From JAVJSU01 sp040219275 (lineage in GTDB: Bacteria > Chloroflexota > Anaerolineae > Aggregatilineales > Phototrophicaceae): a stretch of 64,000 bases of DNA. Positions 27,188 through 35,456 of the stretch are shown in pieces. Every line of letters begins with the position of its first letter. Position 1 is the stretch's first letter. Where the stretch lies: assembly GCA_040219275.1 (NCBI GenBank), contig JAVJSU010000038.1:310001-374000 (forward strand), written 5' to 3'. A model generated the notes under the pieces. The model saw nothing but the letters and a program-made list of their open reading frames with translations. It was not told the DNA's origin and searched no databases. Made by a program: the position numbers and the translations under genes.

Positions 27188-27756
27188 GATGACCTCCCTC
27201 GTAAATAGTGGCGAATTTTTTCGTCAGAACCGAGCAGACTGGCAAGCTCGATGAGTGCGCGATGTTGGATAGACCGGACAGCAGAGACCCCTTTACCGAT
27301 AATTTCTGCAACTTCCTGATGGCTCTTACGCTCCACAAAGCGCAAAATTAAGACCATGCGATGCTCTTCATTGAGTTGCGCGATGGCGGTTTTCAAGGTT
27401 TGTAATTCTTGTTGATCTTCTAAATGGTCTTCCGGCGCGGGTGCGTCGCTACGCAGGGTTTCAGGTAGCTCGACCTGTGGGCGGCGGGCATTACGACGGT
27501 GAAAATCCGCGACACGGGCGGCGGCGATGCGATAGAGCCATGCTTCAAAAGGTGCGCCGGTTTCACGATAATTTGGCAGACCGTTTAACATACTCACGAA
27601 GACTTCAGCGGTAATGTCCTCTGCATCCGGTGTAGACGACACGCGATAGCTCACGTAACGGTAAATCTTATTAGCAAACCGTTCGTATAGGCTTGAAATC
27701 GCGCCGGAATCTCCGCGTATCGCACGCTGGATCATCTGCTTCAGATCATCAGACAT
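27184..27756 (-). CDS. ECF-type RNA polymerase sigma factor
   Basis: A 190-residue sigma-70 family factor with region 2 (YERFANKIYRYVSYRV, then DAEDITAEVFVSML, which binds the -10 element) and region 4 (EEHRMVLILRFVERKSHQEVAEIIGKGVSAVRSIQHRALIEL split over a helix-turn-helix that binds the -35). The ATG at 27756 is chosen by family alignment; its ribosome site AGGA is 14 bases away and weak, and an in-frame ATG at 27822 remains possible. The stop overlaps the start of the membrane anti-sigma gene. The usual ECF logic applies: a surface signal frees the sigma factor to read a small regulon. Confidence 0.92.
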   Translation of the reverse strand: MSDDLKQMIQRAIRGDSGAISSLYERFANKIYRYVSYRVSSTPDAEDITAEVFVSMLNGLPNYRETGAPFEAWLYRIAAARVADFHRRNARRPQVELPETLRSDAPAPEDHLEDQQELQTLKTAIAQLNEEHRMVLILRFVERKSHQEVAEIIGKGVSAVRSIQHRALIELASLLGSDEKIRHYLRGRSS

Positions 27757-28100
27757 AAAGCAAAGTTTATCCTGTATAAGTGGTGCAAATAGTGCATTGT
27801 GGGAGCTTAGGATTGCCTGCATGATCTACCATAATGAGTAACCTTCTTGTACTTGTTAAATCGTTTTCGCGGCGTGAATGTCGCAACTTACGCATAAATT
27901 TTACAAACTTTGGACAAATCATAGACAATATTATCTCGTTCATGCAATCTAACTACAGCATAGCAAATAATTGGGTTTCTGGCTTGTACTTTCGTTAAGA
28001 TGCTTATTCAGACATAAAAGACAGAGCCGATTATCATACATCGGCTCCGTTCCCTCACCAGATCAAACTACTGATCGACGATAGATATATGCTCTTAAGA
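27757..28100. other. Intergenic region upstream of the sigma operon
   Basis: A 344-base AT-rich gap. It contains the terminator of the secreted protein gene (28024-28047) and must hold the sigma operon promoter. I see no convincing repeat of a promoter shared with the neighbouring secreted gene by eye. Confidence 0.4.
28020..28047 (-). terminator. Terminator of the DUF11-like secreted protein gene
   Basis: On the minus strand, GAGCCGAT pairs with ATCGGCTC around an 8-base loop and is followed by TGTCTTTTATG, a moderate T-rich tract. It lies about 55 bases after the stop codon. Confidence 0.65.
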
Positions 28101-29591
28101 TCAACTTCCACGACTTCCGCGGCTTCCACGTCCGCTTCCACGTCCGCTTCCACGTCCGCTCCCGCGTCCGTCATCGCCACCGATGATGATGACCGTATTG
28201 CCACCACCTTGACAACGTCTGCGCCAACCGTTGGCAGGTGCCCAGGGCGGCGGCGGGTTGCCACATTCGCCCGTGTCGCGCCAGACTGCACCATCCACAA
28301 TGTTAATTTCCACATTGATAATCACAATTGTGATCGGAACGATGACAATCGTCAAGCCGTCGAAATCGTCGTCATCTACTTCCCCTTCAATCCGCAGAAT
28401 GTCACCAATCTGGATAACCGTCAGGAGGGGGTCATCGTCATCAAGCTCAATGTCAAAATCATAGATGGTGACGACATTCACGTTGATATTGATAACGGGA
28501 CCTTCGATAACGATAATGACCGGCAAATCAGTTTCATCATCGCCCCCGAAAAAGCGAACTGTATCGCTATCCGTCACCGCTTGCTCGTTATATGTGCCAC
28601 TTGCGGTAGCCGTATTGCTAATTTCACCTTCCGCTTCTACGAAGAATGGACCGATCAGACATTCAAAGGTGCCTTCAGGGTCAAGACTTTCAGGGATGGT
28701 GCATCCGCTCAGATCATAACCGGGGTCGGTGAGGGTCACATCACTTAAGGGGACATTACCACTATTGATGACCTCAATCCGATAAGAATAGGAGTCGCCC
28801 ACGCGGACTAGGCGGCGGTCATCGTCATCATCGTCGTCATCGTTCACAAATTCCGCGATAATGGTTTTACGCACATCAATTTCCGCACGATTTCCGCCAA
28901 AATAATAAGCAGGATCGGTGGCGATCAACAGACCACTATCATCATCGTCATCATCGTCGTCGTCATCGTCACCACTGATGAAGCTAGCATTCACTGTAGC
29001 GAGATTGGCGTGTTGCCCTTCCACAGCATCAAACGGACCGATTTGACATTCAAAGAACGCACCGACAGCTAGTGATTCAGGGATGGTGCAGGTGTTCAGG
29101 TCGAACATACTATCCGTCAGTGTGATGCTGTTCAGATCGGTATCGCCATCATTGGTCACGACAAAGCGAAAGCTCACCTGTTCGCCCAGCATCACATCAG
29201 GACCGGGTTCATCATCGGCATCGTCCCATGTCGCGCCACCGTCAACTGATATATATTTTTGCAAGGCTACCGAGGGATTTCTGTTGTCACCATCATCGTC
29301 ATCGCCGTTGCCTACCTGCACGATGACGATCACCTGCGCGATTACCGTGCCATTCACCAGCGAACCAGAGACCTGTATGTTAACACCCACGTTGAGGTCA
29401 CCACCCAACTGTGCACCGCTAATATCGACGGGTAAACCGCCAACCACAATCGTCGTACCGTCTATTGATTCCACCGCGCCTGTAAAGTCAATCGGTGTAC
29501 CGCCGTTGTCATCCTGTGCAGAAGAGAATTGTAACGGGATGAGAAGTAAAAGAACGAGTGCTAAAAATTGATACTGCCGCTTGTTGAACAT
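28101..29591 (-). CDS. Secreted protein with DUF5666-like and DUF11-like domains
   Basis: A 496-residue exported protein. The ATG at 29591 has GAGGAG 5 bases upstream and starts a signal peptide (MFNKRQYQFLALVLLLLIP, cleavage near FSSAQ). An OB-like DUF5666-type domain (about 30-90) is followed by two DUF11-type Ig-like repeats with YSYRIEVINSGNVPLSDVTLTD, CTIPESL and FECLIGPF motifs, broken by two Asp runs of 7-9 residues. The C-terminal 130 residues repeat the module of the anti-sigma factor at 26123: TIYDFDIELDDDDPLLTVIQIGD, GECGNPPPPWAPANGW and a GSGRGSGRGSRGS tail. DUF11 repeats are typical of surface-layer-like adhesive proteins. It is probably part of the same cell-surface system as the sigma/anti-sigma pair. 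Confidence 0.82.
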   Translation of the reverse strand: MFNKRQYQFLALVLLLLIPLQFSSAQDDNGGTPIDFTGAVESIDGTTIVVGGLPVDISGAQLGGDLNVGVNIQVSGSLVNGTVIAQVIVIVQVGNGDDDDGDNRNPSVALQKYISVDGGATWDDADDEPGPDVMLGEQVSFRFVVTNDGDTDLNSITLTDSMFDLNTCTIPESLAVGAFFECQIGPFDAVEGQHANLATVNASFISGDDDDDDDDDDDSGLLIATDPAYYFGGNRAEIDVRKTIIAEFVNDDDDDDDDRRLVRVGDSYSYRIEVINSGNVPLSDVTLTDPGYDLSGCTIPESLDPEGTFECLIGPFFVEAEGEISNTATASGTYNEQAVTDSDTVRFFGGDDETDLPVIIVIEGPVININVNVVTIYDFDIELDDDDPLLTVIQIGDILRIEGEVDDDDFDGLTIVIVPITIVIINVEINIVDGAVWRDTGECGNPPPPWAPANGWRRRCQGGGNTVIIIGGDDGRGSGRGSGRGSGRGSRGSRGS

Positions 29592-29771
29592 GAGACTCCT
29601 CATAAATGTTATCTTGCTTACATGCGTTATATCGTTACATGCGGGGCAATGTTGCACATAGATTGTCAATAAAGCCTTACATCGGGAGCGGTTGGTTGTC
29701 ATTCAAGCGACTTTTACGCCCTTAATGTGTTATGAAAGTTAAGGAGTTCACTTATAGATGGAGCAAATATG

Positions 29772-29927
29772 ATGAGCGATAACGCGAAAAATTATATGGT
29801 AGCGGGTGTGTTCATGGGTGTGGTGGTGGCGCTTACAGGGATTTTGTTGCTGTTCGGGCAATGGCATCTTGCAGGGTTATTGATGATGATTTCCGTTGGT
29901 GTCCGCTATACGCAACCTGAAAAATAG
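29772..29927 (+). CDS. Small membrane protein (51 aa)
   Basis: A short frame encoding MSDNAKNYMVAGVFMGVVVA, then LTGILLLFGQWHLAGLLMMI and a short polar tail ending YTQPEK. It has two hydrophobic stretches separated by a Gly-Gln-Trp turn, so it is probably a two-helix membrane hairpin. GGAG lies 8 bases before the ATG at 29772 (an ATG at 29769 is the alternative). I recognise no family. It stands alone, 160 bases before the TypA gene. Confidence 0.55.
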   Translation: MSDNAKNYMVAGVFMGVVVALTGILLLFGQWHLAGLLMMISVGVRYTQPEK

Positions 29928-30086
29928 CGCCAAAATAACGGGATGGCACGCTATTTATGGAGCTAGCACCGCTTTTTTAGCCGCGTTTGCCATGAAATCA
30001 CCCTACTTTCTCGCCTTCCCCCTACATTCTATGCCCGTTTGTCCGTTATAATGAGAACACAAACAGAGTACAAGGATAGCACAGGC

Positions 30087-31928
30087 GTGAAACGGAACGA
30101 TATTCGCAATATAGCGATCATCGCGCACGTCGATCATGGCAAAACCACACTGGTCGACGGCATGTTGAAGCAAAGTAAGGTCTTTCGGGATAACTCCACT
30201 GCGGGGGAGCGTATTCTCGATAGCAATGATTTAGAACGTGAGCGCGGGATTACCATTCTTTCTAAGAATACCGCGATTGACTGGCACGACACCAAAATTA
30301 ATATCGTCGATACTCCCGGACATGCGGATTTCGGCGGCGAGGTTGAGCGTGTGTTAAATATGGTCGATGGGGCGTTATTGCTCATTGATGCAGTAGAAGG
30401 ACCGATGCCACAAACGCGTTTTGTGTTGCGTAAAGCATTGGAACTGGGTTTAAAGATCATCGTCGTGGTCAACAAGGTAGACCGTCCCCATGCACGTCCG
30501 GCGGAGGCACTGAACGAGACTTTTGATCTGTTTATTGAACTCGGCGCAAGTGACGAACAAGCAGATTTCCCGATTGTCTATGCCATCGGCTTAGAAGGAC
30601 GTGCCGGTTATGGCTCGGATGATCTGTCAGATGATTTGACCCCCTTGTTTGAAACCGTAGTCGAATCCATCCCTGCGCCGGATGTTGATTCCGACGCTCC
30701 TGCGAGTATGCTAGTGACCTCGCTGGATTATGACAACTACAAAGGTCAAATCGGCATCGGGCGTATCCACTCTGGCATTTTCACACGCGGTATGTCCGTT
30801 GTGCGGATTACGCCACAGGGCGAACGGGTTAACGGGCGCATCGAGTATATTTTCACGTTCAAGAACCTGCAACGTGAAGAAACCGATCTCGCCAAAGCCG
30901 GTGACATCATCGCCTTTTCGGGTTTAGGTGAAATTGGCATCAGTGATACCATCGCCTATCCTTCCGTTACAGAAGGTTTGCCGGTTATCAGCGTAGAAGA
31001 ACCCACCGTCAAGATGACCTTCGGCGTGAACACCTCACCGTTCGCCGGACGTGAAGGCAAGACCAGCTGGGGAACATCGCGCCGGATTCGTGAGCGTCTA
31101 TATAACGAAACCCGCAGTAACGTGGCATTGCGCGTCGCCGACACCGATCAAGCAGATCGCTTTATGGTCAGCGGACGCGGGGAGTTGCATCTGGGTATTC
31201 TCATCGAAACCATGCGCCGTGAAGGGTATGAATTTGAAGTGAGTAAGCCGGAAGTGATTTTCCGTGAAGACGAGAAAACCGGCAAAATGCTGGAACCCAT
31301 CGAAGAAGTCCACATCGAAGTTGCGGATGACGCATCCGGTACGGTGTTGGAAATGATGGGCGAACGACGCGGTCAGATGACCAATATGTCCAGCAGTAAC
31401 GGCACCACCTACATGACCTACATCGTCCCGACACGCTTTTTGATCGGCTTTCAGTCCAACTTTATGCGTGCCACCAGCGGTATGGGGCAAATTCATTCCC
31501 TGCATCATAGCTGGGATGTGGTAAAGGGCGAGTCACTCTCGCGCCAATTGGGGAGCATGATCGCCGACCAACCCGGCGTAGCAACACCGTATTCCATCGT
31601 CAACTTGCAACCGCGCGGGTCATTCTTCATCCCCGGTGGTACTGAAGTTTACGAAGGCATGATCGTCGGTGAGCATATCCGCCCTGATGACATTTCGGTG
31701 AATATCGCCAAAGCCAAGCATCTGACCAATCACCGTGACACACCAAAGCAAGACGATAAAGGGGTTGTTCCCCCGCGCCGGATGAGCCTTGATGATTGCA
31801 TCGAATTTTTGGCAGAGGATGAATTGCTGGAAGTTACGCCCATCAGCCTGCGTTTACGTAAGCGCATCCTGAACAACGAACTGCGGATGAAGGCAACCAA
31901 AGCCGCCAAGAAATTGGCAGAGGCATAA
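30087..31928 (+). CDS. typA: TypA/BipA translational GTPase
   Basis: A 613-residue ribosome-binding GTPase of the EF-G group. G motifs are intact: AHVDHGKTT (G1), ERERGITI (G2), DTPGHADFGGEVERV (G3) and NKVDRP (G4), followed by EF-Tu domain 2, EF-G-like domains III and V and the TypA-specific C-terminal domain. It helps 50S assembly and growth under cold or other stress. The GTG at 30087 is chosen because VKRNDIRNIAIIAHVDHGKT lines up with the normal family start and AAGGA lies 10 bases upstream; an in-frame ATG at 30051 would add 12 residues. A strong terminator follows, so it is probably monocistronic. Confidence 0.95.
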   Translation: MKRNDIRNIAIIAHVDHGKTTLVDGMLKQSKVFRDNSTAGERILDSNDLERERGITILSKNTAIDWHDTKINIVDTPGHADFGGEVERVLNMVDGALLLIDAVEGPMPQTRFVLRKALELGLKIIVVVNKVDRPHARPAEALNETFDLFIELGASDEQADFPIVYAIGLEGRAGYGSDDLSDDLTPLFETVVESIPAPDVDSDAPASMLVTSLDYDNYKGQIGIGRIHSGIFTRGMSVVRITPQGERVNGRIEYIFTFKNLQREETDLAKAGDIIAFSGLGEIGISDTIAYPSVTEGLPVISVEEPTVKMTFGVNTSPFAGREGKTSWGTSRRIRERLYNETRSNVALRVADTDQADRFMVSGRGELHLGILIETMRREGYEFEVSKPEVIFREDEKTGKMLEPIEEVHIEVADDASGTVLEMMGERRGQMTNMSSSNGTTYMTYIVPTRFLIGFQSNFMRATSGMGQIHSLHHSWDVVKGESLSRQLGSMIADQPGVATPYSIVNLQPRGSFFIPGGTEVYEGMIVGEHIRPDDISVNIAKAKHLTNHRDTPKQDDKGVVPPRRMSLDDCIEFLAEDELLEVTPISLRLRKRILNNELRMKATKAAKKLAEA

Positions 31929-31964
31929 CCAAACTTCACCAAAAATCGAAACTTTTCGATCACT

Positions 31965-32006
31965 ACACGGAGCACAGTTAAACGTCATGTGCTCCGTGTT
32001 TTTTAT
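31965..32006 (+). terminator. Rho-independent terminator of typA
   Basis: ACACGGAGCACA pairs perfectly with TGTGCTCCGTGT and is followed by a T run. It lies 36 bases after the typA stop codon. Confidence 0.92.
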
Positions 32007-32030
32007 TTATCATGTGGTAAACAGGCAACA

Positions 32031-32054
32031 AAAAAGGGCGCATCTCTACGCCCC
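32031..32054 (-). terminator. Rho-independent terminator of rsgA
   Basis: On the minus strand, GGGCG pairs with CGCCC around an 8-base loop and is followed by six T. It lies 30 bases after the rsgA stop, back to back with the typA terminator. Confidence 0.8.
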
Positions 32055-32083
32055 CATGCTAAATAGCTGGCTATGCCAAATCG

Positions 32084-33064
32084 TTAATGAACTGCGAAGG
32101 TCTCGGCAAGCTCTGTCCGTAAGAGATGATAATTCTTGTAGCGCAATTTGCTGATTTCGCCCGCTTTGACTGCTTTGATGACCGCACAGCCCGGTTCATT
32201 CGTGTGGGTACAATCCCCGAAGCGACAATGCTCCACATACTCCGCGATGTCGATAAAATAGGCATCGAGTTCGTCCGGCTCAACATCCCACACACTCAAA
32301 TTACGCATCCCCGGTGTATCCGCGAGGTAGGTGTGCGTCCCGCTATAGACATCACCCGACAATTTGATGAGGGCGCTATCACGGGTGGTGTGCATCCCCT
32401 CTGCGGTTGTTTTGCTGACCTGCTTCACCTGACGACCCAAATCCGGCTGAATGTGATTTAGCAAACTGGTTTTGCCAACACCTGACGGACCGGAAAACGC
32501 CGAAATCTTATCGACGAGTAACGCCCGCAATTCATCCACGCCTCGCCCATCTTTGGCGCTCGTTTGGATCAGATGATAGCCCATTTTGGTATACGGTAGG
32601 AAGATACTTTCGATGTTAGTGGGGTCTTCGAGGTCAACTTTATTGACGACAATCACAAGATTATCTACGCCGGAAATTTCCCCCGCGACGAGGAAACGAT
32701 CTAATAAGCCAAGATCGGGTGACGGTTGCGCGGCGGCAAATACGAAGAAAATCGTATCGGGATTGGCGACGATAACGTGTTCGCGTTCATGGTCACCTGC
32801 GCCACGATTACCGACGGTACGAACCGCACGGGAGAGTACACTGTGTCGTTCTGCTACGTCTTCAATGACCCCTTTCAAGCCGCTTTCGTCCTGTTCAAGA
32901 ATAGACATGGTCACACGGTCACCGATGGCGGCGATATCAGAGGACTGTGCTTCTTCCATGAGCTTGCCCCGTAAACGGCACATATAAACTGTACCATCCG
33001 CGACTTCTACCCAGAAGAAACCACTTTGTTCCTTCACGACCAGACCATTTAATAATTCACTCAA
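32084..33064 (-). CDS. rsgA: Ribosome small subunit-dependent GTPase A
   Basis: A 326-residue circularly permuted GTPase that checks late 30S maturation. An N-terminal OB fold (about 5-75) precedes the GTPase with the permuted order: NKVDLEDP (G4) comes first, then GPSGVGKTSLLN (G1, near 191) and DTPGMRNLSVW (G3). A C-terminal zinc knuckle CRFGDCTHTNEPGC carries the Cys-Cys-His-Cys ligands. The best start is the TTG at 33064, with GGAG 8 bases upstream; the TTG two codons earlier would leave only 2 bases of spacing. Confidence 0.94.
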   Translation of the reverse strand: MSELLNGLVVKEQSGFFWVEVADGTVYMCRLRGKLMEEAQSSDIAAIGDRVTMSILEQDESGLKGVIEDVAERHSVLSRAVRTVGNRGAGDHEREHVIVANPDTIFFVFAAAQPSPDLGLLDRFLVAGEISGVDNLVIVVNKVDLEDPTNIESIFLPYTKMGYHLIQTSAKDGRGVDELRALLVDKISAFSGPSGVGKTSLLNHIQPDLGRQVKQVSKTTAEGMHTTRDSALIKLSGDVYSGTHTYLADTPGMRNLSVWDVEPDELDAYFIDIAEYVEHCRFGDCTHTNEPGCAVIKAVKAGEISKLRYKNYHLLRTELAETFAVH

Positions 33065-33482
33065 AGGCAATACTCCTCAACTAAAAAATACGTTCGATAA
33101 TGCTAAAAATCAGGTGACGATTAATCCCGCGAACGATGGTTCACGAGATCCATCCCTGTAAAATGGCGACTCATACAAACCAATAGTCCATTTTTCGGGA
33201 CGATTGCTCCGATGGATGCTGGTGCGTTAAAGTCACGCACGCCTAAACTGTAAAATAACAAACGCCGGATTGTGCGAAGGAAAGTAACCTGAAAGAGGGT
33301 GTTGCTTTCCGCCTATACCTATCTTCCTCTATTATAACAGCAATTTAATGTTTATAGGCAAGTATTTGATGAGTGCATCTCCGTATTCCCCTTAGCAACG
33401 CGTCGTTTCCTTGCACAACACAGGGCTTTCTGGCATGATAGCACCCTGTTATCTGCAAACGAATTTAGCGAACATACTGCCT
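33065..33482. other. Divergent intergenic region between rsgA and mscS
   Basis: A 418-base gap with promoters for both genes. A hairpin-forming GGAAAGTAAC...GTTGCTTTCC (33284-33310) ends in a 17-base stretch identical to one upstream of clpC. Open frames extending the mscS gene upstream (from 33411) have no ribosome site support. I see no RNA gene. Confidence 0.4.
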
Positions 33483-34772
33483 ATGGATAATTTACCTTTC
33501 CTGAGCGACCTCTCCGAAGATATGCAAAACATAATTTTGCGCCTGTGTGCGCTGGTGCTTGCTATCGTCTTAATCGTCGTACTTCGGCGTGTGCTCACAT
33601 GGATCATCGTTCGCCCATTGCGGAAAATCACCACGCGCAACGGACCTTCCCGTGATGATGAAATTCTGGATGCGCTCATCTTGCCGATGCGCTATCTGGT
33701 GATTGCGGCGGCGTTATTGGTCAGCGTGCGGATTCTGGGCGCGGGCGATGCGATTAGCGCACTCGTAGAACGTTTCGGGCGGACACTCATCATTATCGCC
33801 ATCTTACTCGTCATCTATCGCCTCATCGACATCTTCATGCCCAGCAGTAACCGCCTATTCGCCATTACTGGCTTGAGCATACAGGAAAAATTACTGCCGT
33901 TTTTACGAACGGCGATCAAACTGGTGATTATTTGCATCGGTCTGGTAATCGTCATTCAAGAATGGGGCTACGATGTGAGCGGGTTGATCGCCGGCATCGG
34001 CATTGGTGGTCTGGCGATTTCACTTGCCGCGCAGGATACCATCGCCAACCTGTTTGGCTTCACAGCGATTGTCGGGGATCGTCCTTTTGATGTCGGCGAG
34101 TATATCGTCACGCCCGACGTAGAAGGATTGGTCGAGCATGTCGGCATCCGCTCTACCCGTGTGCGCCGTCTGGATCAAGCGCTCGTCACTGTGCCGAACA
34201 ATAAACTCGCCAATAGCGCCATCCTCAACTGGTCACGCCTGCAAAAGCGCCGGATTGATATGAACCTCGGCGTGACGTATGACGCAAGTAGCGAAGATAT
34301 GCGCGTGTTGTTGCATCGCATCCGTGAAATGCTGAGTGTGCGTGACACCGTTCAACCAGATTCAGTGGTCGTCTACTTTGTCGAATTTGGCGATAGCGCA
34401 CTTAACATTCTGGTGCGCTGTTATGTGAATCTTGCCGATTGGGGCGAGTTTACCGCAGAGAAAGAATTGGTCTATCTGGAAATTATGGATATTATCAGCG
34501 AATTAGGCATGAGCGTTGCCTTCCCAAGTCGGTCACTTTATCTGGAAAATCTGCCTGATCTGGCGCTTAATGTAGAAGCCGCCCGCCGTCAATTTAATAA
34601 CACAACCATCCACAACAGCGTACCCGATCCGCGTAAATCCCCGCGTGAACGGGCGTTATTGCAAGAAGAAGCCCGCGCTAAACGTGAGGCAGAAATCCCG
34701 CCACCGCACGAACCCACACCACAAGAAGGTTCAGAAACGGATTTACCGGAGGCGGACGATGACAACCGTTAA
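33483..34772 (+). CDS. MscS-family mechanosensitive channel
   Basis: About 429 residues. Four or five membrane helices precede the MscS pore helix GLIAGIGIGGLAISLAAQDTIANLFGF (about 175-200), whose Gly/Ala packing lines the pore. The conserved beta domain GDRPFDVGEYIV...GLVEHVGIRSTRVRRLDQALVTVPNNKLAN and the cytoplasmic alpha/beta cage follow. An acidic 60-residue C-terminal tail (EARAKREAEIPPPHEP) is extra to E. coli MscS. It opens on membrane tension to release solutes after osmotic downshock. The start is uncertain: ATG at 33483 is chosen because hydrophobic sequence follows directly, but no clear ribosome site exists and ATG at 33435 is possible. The next gene overlaps the 3' end by 14 bases. 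Confidence 0.9.
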   Translation: MDNLPFLSDLSEDMQNIILRLCALVLAIVLIVVLRRVLTWIIVRPLRKITTRNGPSRDDEILDALILPMRYLVIAAALLVSVRILGAGDAISALVERFGRTLIIIAILLVIYRLIDIFMPSSNRLFAITGLSIQEKLLPFLRTAIKLVIICIGLVIVIQEWGYDVSGLIAGIGIGGLAISLAAQDTIANLFGFTAIVGDRPFDVGEYIVTPDVEGLVEHVGIRSTRVRRLDQALVTVPNNKLANSAILNWSRLQKRRIDMNLGVTYDASSEDMRVLLHRIREMLSVRDTVQPDSVVVYFVEFGDSALNILVRCYVNLADWGEFTAEKELVYLEIMDIISELGMSVAFPSRSLYLENLPDLALNVEAARRQFNNTTIHNSVPDPRKSPRERALLQEEARAKREAEIPPPHEPTPQEGSETDLPEADDDNR

Positions 34773-35346
34773 TCCGGCGGAGTCCGCGCAACCACATAAT
34801 ACAGAGCCAGCACCCCAACCCGCCACACTGGAACAACTCCAACAGGCGATGGAGTTCATGCTGGATGATCTGGAAGCCAATCGTCAGGGCAAATTGAGCG
34901 AGATGCAAAATTACCATTTGCGCGTGCGCCGCCAACAGGCAATTTTGACGGGCGCAAGCCTCATCTTCCTGTTTATCATCTCCGCTACGGTGTTGATCTT
35001 TCTAGGGCGCAGGCAGGAGTCGTCCATTTTGACGATTATCGGAATCGGCGTAACACTTGGTAATGCCGCCATGACCGGTATTTTTGCGCGCTATTGGCTT
35101 CGCATCAATGCCGATATTCAACGTGGCAAAGTCCATACAATTACCGGCACGTTGGAGCGCGTCGTTAAGCCGGTGACGCGCCGTGTTGTGAACATGATGA
35201 TCCGTGTGGAGGGCTTTGAAACCATCGTTAATAAAGAAGTATTTGAATCCTTCAACCATAAACAACCCTATAAGCTCTACACCACGCCATACACCGGATC
35301 ACTGCTATCGGCTGAACCACTGGACGATCCGCAAAAAACGTCATAA
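34759..35346 (+). CDS. Membrane protein overlapping the MscS gene
   Basis: A 195-residue protein starting inside the last codons of mscS, with GGAGG 6 bases before the ATG; the overlap implies coupled translation. A Pro/Gln-rich start and a helical segment (LEQLQQAMEFMLDDLEANRQG) are followed by two membrane helices (TGASLIFLFIISATVLIFLG and ILTIIGIGVTLGNAAMTGIF) and a C-terminal 90-residue domain that looks soluble and beta-rich (HTITGTLERVVK, then VEGFETIVNKEVFESF). I do not recognise the family. The arrangement suggests a partner or modulator of the channel. Confidence 0.75.
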   Translation: MTTVNPAESAQPHNTEPAPQPATLEQLQQAMEFMLDDLEANRQGKLSEMQNYHLRVRRQQAILTGASLIFLFIISATVLIFLGRRQESSILTIIGIGVTLGNAAMTGIFARYWLRINADIQRGKVHTITGTLERVVKPVTRRVVNMMIRVEGFETIVNKEVFESFNHKQPYKLYTTPYTGSLLSAEPLDDPQKTS

Positions 35347-35456
35347 CCACCGTTTCTGCAATGATTATTGGCTTATTTACGCTCACAGGATGTAAGTTCG
35401 TTTATACTCATTAGTAGAAGTCATCAGGTGTAGTGTAAATAAGGTTAGGATTTTTG

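Noticed and set aside
28089..28748. 219-codon open frame on the plus strand
   Set aside because: It lies fully opposite the DUF11-like gene, has Ser/Thr low complexity from the Gly/Arg tail, and no ribosome site.
33281..33320. RNase P-like GAAGGAAAGT sequence
   Set aside because: Only this short stretch matches; no P4 helix or other conserved RNase P RNA regions are present around it.
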